From contig DOEZ01000133.1 in assembly GCA_003532715.1 (NCBI GenBank), positions 1 to 8,107 of the forward strand: DNA of 8,107 nucleotides. The letters are read 5' to 3'. Below the pieces are notes generated by a model. That model saw nothing but the letters and a program-made list of their open reading frames with translations, was not told the DNA's origin and ran no database searches. The DNA is from Planctomycetaceae bacterium. Lineage in GTDB: Bacteria > Planctomycetota > Planctomycetia > Pirellulales > Thermoguttaceae. A program made the position numbers and the translations under genes. This document shows, one piece after another, positions 6,229 to 8,107 of the stretch (positions within the stretch are counted from its first letter, which is position 1; each line of letters begins with the position of its first letter).

Positions 6229-6237
6229 TTTTGCACA
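6229..6237 (+). promoter_or_regulatory. DnaA-box-like site 3 of oriC, opposite orientation
   Basis: The plus strand reads TTTTGCACA, one mismatch from TTATNCACA and one from the local TTTTCCACA. It points towards the trio/AT-rich element 80 bases downstream, the orientation expected of a box that starts a filament towards the unwinding site. The distance is larger than in B. subtilis. Confidence 0.45.
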
Positions 6238-6309
6238 TGCGGGCGATGAACCGAAGACCTTGGTACGAAAACACTTTCACATGCCGCGAGGTCGTCCATC
6301 GACAGAAGA

Positions 6310-6346
6310 GGCCGCCTTACTTCTACTACTATAGTTATTATATAAG
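6310..6346. other. DnaA-trio-like repeats and DNA unwinding element
   Basis: A GC-rich strip GGCCGCC (6310-6316) is followed on the plus strand by the triplets TTA CTT CTA CTA CTA (6317-6331), then by TAGTTATTATATAAG. Read 3'-5' on the other strand the triplets are AAT GAA GAT GAT GAT. This matches the 3'-GAT-type DnaA-trio that DnaA uses to grip single-stranded DNA during melting. The AT-rich part is the probable unwinding site and also holds TATTAT/TATAAG, which could be the -10 of a dnaN promoter. Confidence 0.65.
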
Positions 6347-6349
6347 AAC

Positions 6350-6354
6350 AAGGA
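6350..6354 (+). promoter_or_regulatory. Ribosome binding site of dnaN
   Basis: AAGGA lies 7 bases ahead of the ATG at 6362. It is the clearest Shine-Dalgarno in the window and fixes the dnaN start. Confidence 0.6.
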
Positions 6355-6361
6355 ATAAGAC

Positions 6362-7477
6362 ATGCAGATTCAATGTGAGCGGGAGCGACTGGCACGCGCA
6401 TTCCAGACGGTTGCCTCGGTGGTGCCGGTTCGAAGTCCCAAGCCGGTGCTTCGCAACGTGAAACTCGAAACGACCGAAGGGGGAATCGCACTGATGGCGA
6501 CCGACCTGGAAATCGGCGTCCGAATGGATCTGCCCGGTTTCGAGGTCGTGGCCCCGGGCAGTGCGTTGTTGCCCGTCGATCGGGTAGGCGCGATCCTTCG
6601 CGAGTCGCCCGACGAGCGGCTTACCGTGCAAAGCGACGGTCAGCGAGTCATCATTGAGGGACAGCAGAGCAAGTTTCAACTTCCGGCCGAGGATCCGATG
6701 GCCTATCCGGCCGTTCAGGGGTTCGAATGCGAGGCGTACCACGACGTTCCGGCACGCGTTCTGCGTGAGTTGATCAAGCGCACCGTGTTCGCCACCGACG
6801 ACGAAAGCACGCGCTACGCGCTGGGGGGCATTCTCATGGAGTTGGGCGATGAGGAGATCATCGGCGTGGCGACGGACGGCCGGCGTCTGGCGCAGCAGGT
6901 CGGCCCGGCGAAGGCGGTGGGCAACGTCGCGCGCGACGGCGAAATGACGATCATCCCGGCCAAGGCCATGCATCTCTTGGAGCGGATCCTGGCCGAAAAC
7001 GAGGGCGACGTCCACTTCGCCGTCCGCGATAACGCCATCCTCGTGCGAAGCGATCGGACGACCTTCCATGCAAGACTCATCGAAGGGCGCTTTCCGAATT
7101 GGCGGGGCGTTTTTCCGCACCGCGACGACATGACCCACATCAATCTGACGGTCGGCACGTTCCACGCAGCCGTCCGCCAGGCGGCCATCGTCACCAGCGA
7201 AGAACGACGCGGCATCGATTTCACATTTAAGGAAGGCAAGCTCGAAATGATCGGGCACGGAGGCGAATTGGGCGAATCGCGCGTCGAACTGCCCATTGCC
7301 CACGTGGAGCCCGAGGTTGGCATTCGACTCGATCCGCGATTCGTCATCGACTTCCTCAAGGTGCTCGAATCCGACCAGACGATCGTAGTCGACTTGCGCG
7401 ACGCCGACACGGCGGCCGTTTGGAGGACCGAAGACGGTTATTCTTACGTAGTAATGCCCCTTTCAAGGAATCAGTGA
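6362..7477 (+). CDS. dnaN: DNA polymerase III beta subunit (sliding clamp)
   Basis: DnaN is the ring-shaped clamp that encircles DNA and tethers polymerase III and other partners. The 371 aa match the family's usual length (E. coli 366). Three clamp domains fit at about 1-120, 128-250 and 252-371. Recognisable blocks are ATDLEIGV (46-53), the domain II start with TVFATDDESTRYALGGILME (141-160), ATDGRRLA (170-177), EGRFPNW (241-247) and the C-terminal YVVMPL (362-367), which helps form the partner-binding pocket. The N-terminal MQIQCERERL is also typical. The ATG at 6362 has a good Shine-Dalgarno. The gene follows the putative origin and leads an apparent operon with dciA (5-base gap) and gyrB. 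No defects are seen. Confidence 0.97.
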   Translation: MQIQCERERLARAFQTVASVVPVRSPKPVLRNVKLETTEGGIALMATDLEIGVRMDLPGFEVVAPGSALLPVDRVGAILRESPDERLTVQSDGQRVIIEGQQSKFQLPAEDPMAYPAVQGFECEAYHDVPARVLRELIKRTVFATDDESTRYALGGILMELGDEEIIGVATDGRRLAQQVGPAKAVGNVARDGEMTIIPAKAMHLLERILAENEGDVHFAVRDNAILVRSDRTTFHARLIEGRFPNWRGVFPHRDDMTHINLTVGTFHAAVRQAAIVTSEERRGIDFTFKEGKLEMIGHGGELGESRVELPIAHVEPEVGIRLDPRFVIDFLKVLESDQTIVVDLRDADTAAVWRTEDGYSYVVMPLSRNQ

Positions 7478-7482
7478 CAGCC

Positions 7483-7821
7483 ATGGCAACACGGAAGCAA
7501 AACACGGCGACCCGGCGAGGCGTCCCCCAGACGATCGGCAACATCGTCGGCGACATGATGATCGAAAAGGGCCTGACGCGAGGTCAGAGTTCCGAAACGG
7601 TCGAGGCCGCGTGGCGCAACGCCGTTGGCGACGAGGGCGCGCCCTACAGTCGGCCGGGCCGCATTCGCCGCGGCGTGCTCGAAGTCATGGTGAGCCACTC
7701 GACCATGGTGCAAGAACTCGTGTTTCAAAAAGCAGAACTCCTGCACAGCCTGCGACGACTCCTGCCCGATACGAAGATTCTCGATCTGCGTTTTCAAGTC
7801 GCGCCGATCGACGACAAATAG
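7483..7821 (+). CDS. dciA: DUF721 protein, probable helicase loader/operator DciA
   Basis: The protein of 112 aa has the DUF721 pattern: VEAAWRNAVGDEGAPYSRP (40-58) matches the W..xVG....h..P core. GVLEVMVSHSTMVQELVFQKAELL (64-87) matches the L.V.v.s..w.qeL block, and a final ILDLRFQV (99-106) is the I.dirfrv strand. DUF721 is the domain of DciA, the ancestral partner that assists loading of the replicative helicase DnaB in bacteria lacking DnaC or DnaI. The 20 N-terminal residues are basic and probably flexible. The ATG at 7483 is chosen because it follows the dnaN stop by 5 bases and starts just before the conserved part. The same frame is open upstream to 7420 inside dnaN, but that would be a 63-base overlap encoding an unrelated Arg-rich segment. 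AAGGA at 7465-7469 is rather far from this ATG. Helicase loading is inferred from the family. Confidence 0.85.
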   Translation: MATRKQNTATRRGVPQTIGNIVGDMMIEKGLTRGQSSETVEAAWRNAVGDEGAPYSRPGRIRRGVLEVMVSHSTMVQELVFQKAELLHSLRRLLPDTKILDLRFQVAPIDDK

Positions 7822-7839
7822 AGAGAGAAAAGAGAAAGC

Positions 7840-8107
7840 ATGTCAGACGCCAACGCGCAAGAAAAAGACCCCACCGTTGCTCCAACCGCCTCGACGACGC
7901 CGTCGCCCGACGCCGCCGCGCTGGCCTCCCACGACCTGCCCGAATATAAGCTGGCCAAGGGGAACGCCGAATACGGGGCGCAGCAGTTGGAACACCTCAG
8001 CGACCTGGAACACGTCCGCGAACGGCCGTCGATGTACATCGCCGACACGACGACGCGAGGTTTGCATCACCTGGTTTACGAAGTCGTCGACAACTCGATC
8101 GACGAGG
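7840..8107 (+). CDS. gyrB: DNA gyrase subunit B, N-terminal part (cut by window end)
   Basis: GyrB is the ATPase subunit of gyrase, which introduces negative supercoils and relieves tension ahead of forks. Only 89 codons are present. Residues 1-40 are a Pro/Ala/Thr-rich extension that looks disordered. The conserved start of the GHKL ATPase follows: YGAQQLEHLSDLEHVRERP (45-63), SMYIADT (64-70), RGLHHLVYEVVDNSIDE (73-89). In it E81 and N85 correspond to the catalytic Glu42 and Mg-binding Asn46 of E. coli GyrB. The block usually written RPGMYIG is RPSMYIA here. The ATG at 7840 lies 18 bases after dciA and is preceded by a purine-rich tract (7820-7838, GAGAGAGAAAAGAGAAAG) that can serve as ribosome binding site. 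ParE or another type II topoisomerase B subunit is possible from so short a piece, but the position after dnaA-dnaN-dciA strongly favours gyrB. Confidence 0.92.
   Translation, partial: MSDANAQEKDPTVAPTASTTPSPDAAALASHDLPEYKLAKGNAEYGAQQLEHLSDLEHVRERPSMYIADTTTRGLHHLVYEVVDNSIDE

Larger units (their letters stand above)
6076..6361. other. Putative chromosomal replication origin (oriC) core
   Basis: The gap between dnaA and dnaN holds, in order: a hairpin-embedded DnaA-box-like site (6095-6103), an identical one 32 bases on (6127-6135), a T7 run (6170-6176), a 10-base palindrome CGGCGCGCCG (6211-6220), an opposite-orientation box TTTTGCACA (6229-6237), a GC block GGCCGCC (6310-6316), trinucleotide DnaA-trio-like repeats (6317-6331) and AT-rich DNA up to dnaN. 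The arrangement parallels the dnaA-dnaN origin of Bacillus subtilis (boxes, GC-rich strip, trios, AT-rich unwinding region). No gene is encoded here. Confidence 0.75.

Noticed and set aside
6338..7303. A 321-codon minus-strand open frame opposite dnaN
   Set aside because: It is fully antisense to a well-conserved sliding clamp gene, and its composition is typical of a shadow frame.
7420..7482. An upstream start that would extend DciA by 21 residues into dnaN
   Set aside because: The extra segment is Arg-rich and unlike DUF721, while ATG 7483 sits directly after the dnaN stop.
1..8107. tRNA, rRNA, CRISPR array, transposase or prophage genes
   Set aside because: I saw no cloverleaf-like sequence, no regularly spaced repeats and no integrase or transposase motif. 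Apart from the two inverted repeats, the window looks like core chromosome.

Overview
This window is the replication-origin neighbourhood of a GC-rich bacterial chromosome, most likely a planctomycete of the Pirellulales type. The evidence is the order dnaA, dnaN, DUF721/dciA, gyrB on the plus strand, a GTG-started DnaA with a very short N-terminus, weak or absent Shine-Dalgarno signals on several genes, and two secreted proteins whose style resembles planctomycete-only families. The lineage is inferred from gene order and protein style; no database was searched.

Left part (1-2855): a secreted protein of unknown function is read on the minus strand from about 1225 and runs off the left edge, so only its N-terminal 408 codons are present. 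Its gene is open through every codon but has no stop inside the window. Several long plus-strand reading frames over it are antisense shadows. A 540-base divergent intergenic stretch follows, then a second secreted protein of unknown function on the plus strand (1770-2801). That gene converges on the sigma factor gene, with a strong shared hairpin between them.

Middle part (2856-4953): a sigma-70 family factor of the RpoD type lies on the minus strand, divergent from dnaA. The 650 bases between them hold no gene. They contain two striking inverted repeats (a nested one at 4345-4401 and one with perfect 24-base arms at 4548-4629), several short palindromes, a DnaA-box-like site and a perfect TATAAT ahead of dnaA.

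Right part (4954-8107): dnaA encodes an initiator that goes almost directly into the AAA+ domain and lacks domains I and II. The 286-base dnaA-dnaN gap looks like the core of oriC. It has two identical DnaA-box-like sites 32 bases apart, a third box in the opposite orientation, a GC-rich block, a run of DnaA-trio-like triplets and an AT-rich stretch leading into dnaN. dnaN (sliding clamp), dciA (DUF721, helicase loader/operator) and gyrB (truncated by the window end) follow with gaps of 5 and 18 bases, as an operon.

Together the genes cover origin recognition and melting (DnaA), probable helicase recruitment (DciA), processivity (DnaN) and supercoil control (GyrB). Genes to the right of the origin are read rightwards, and the sigma and left-hand secreted genes are read leftwards. 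This is the co-orientation expected if bidirectional forks leave from this site, with the 1770-2801 gene as the exception.
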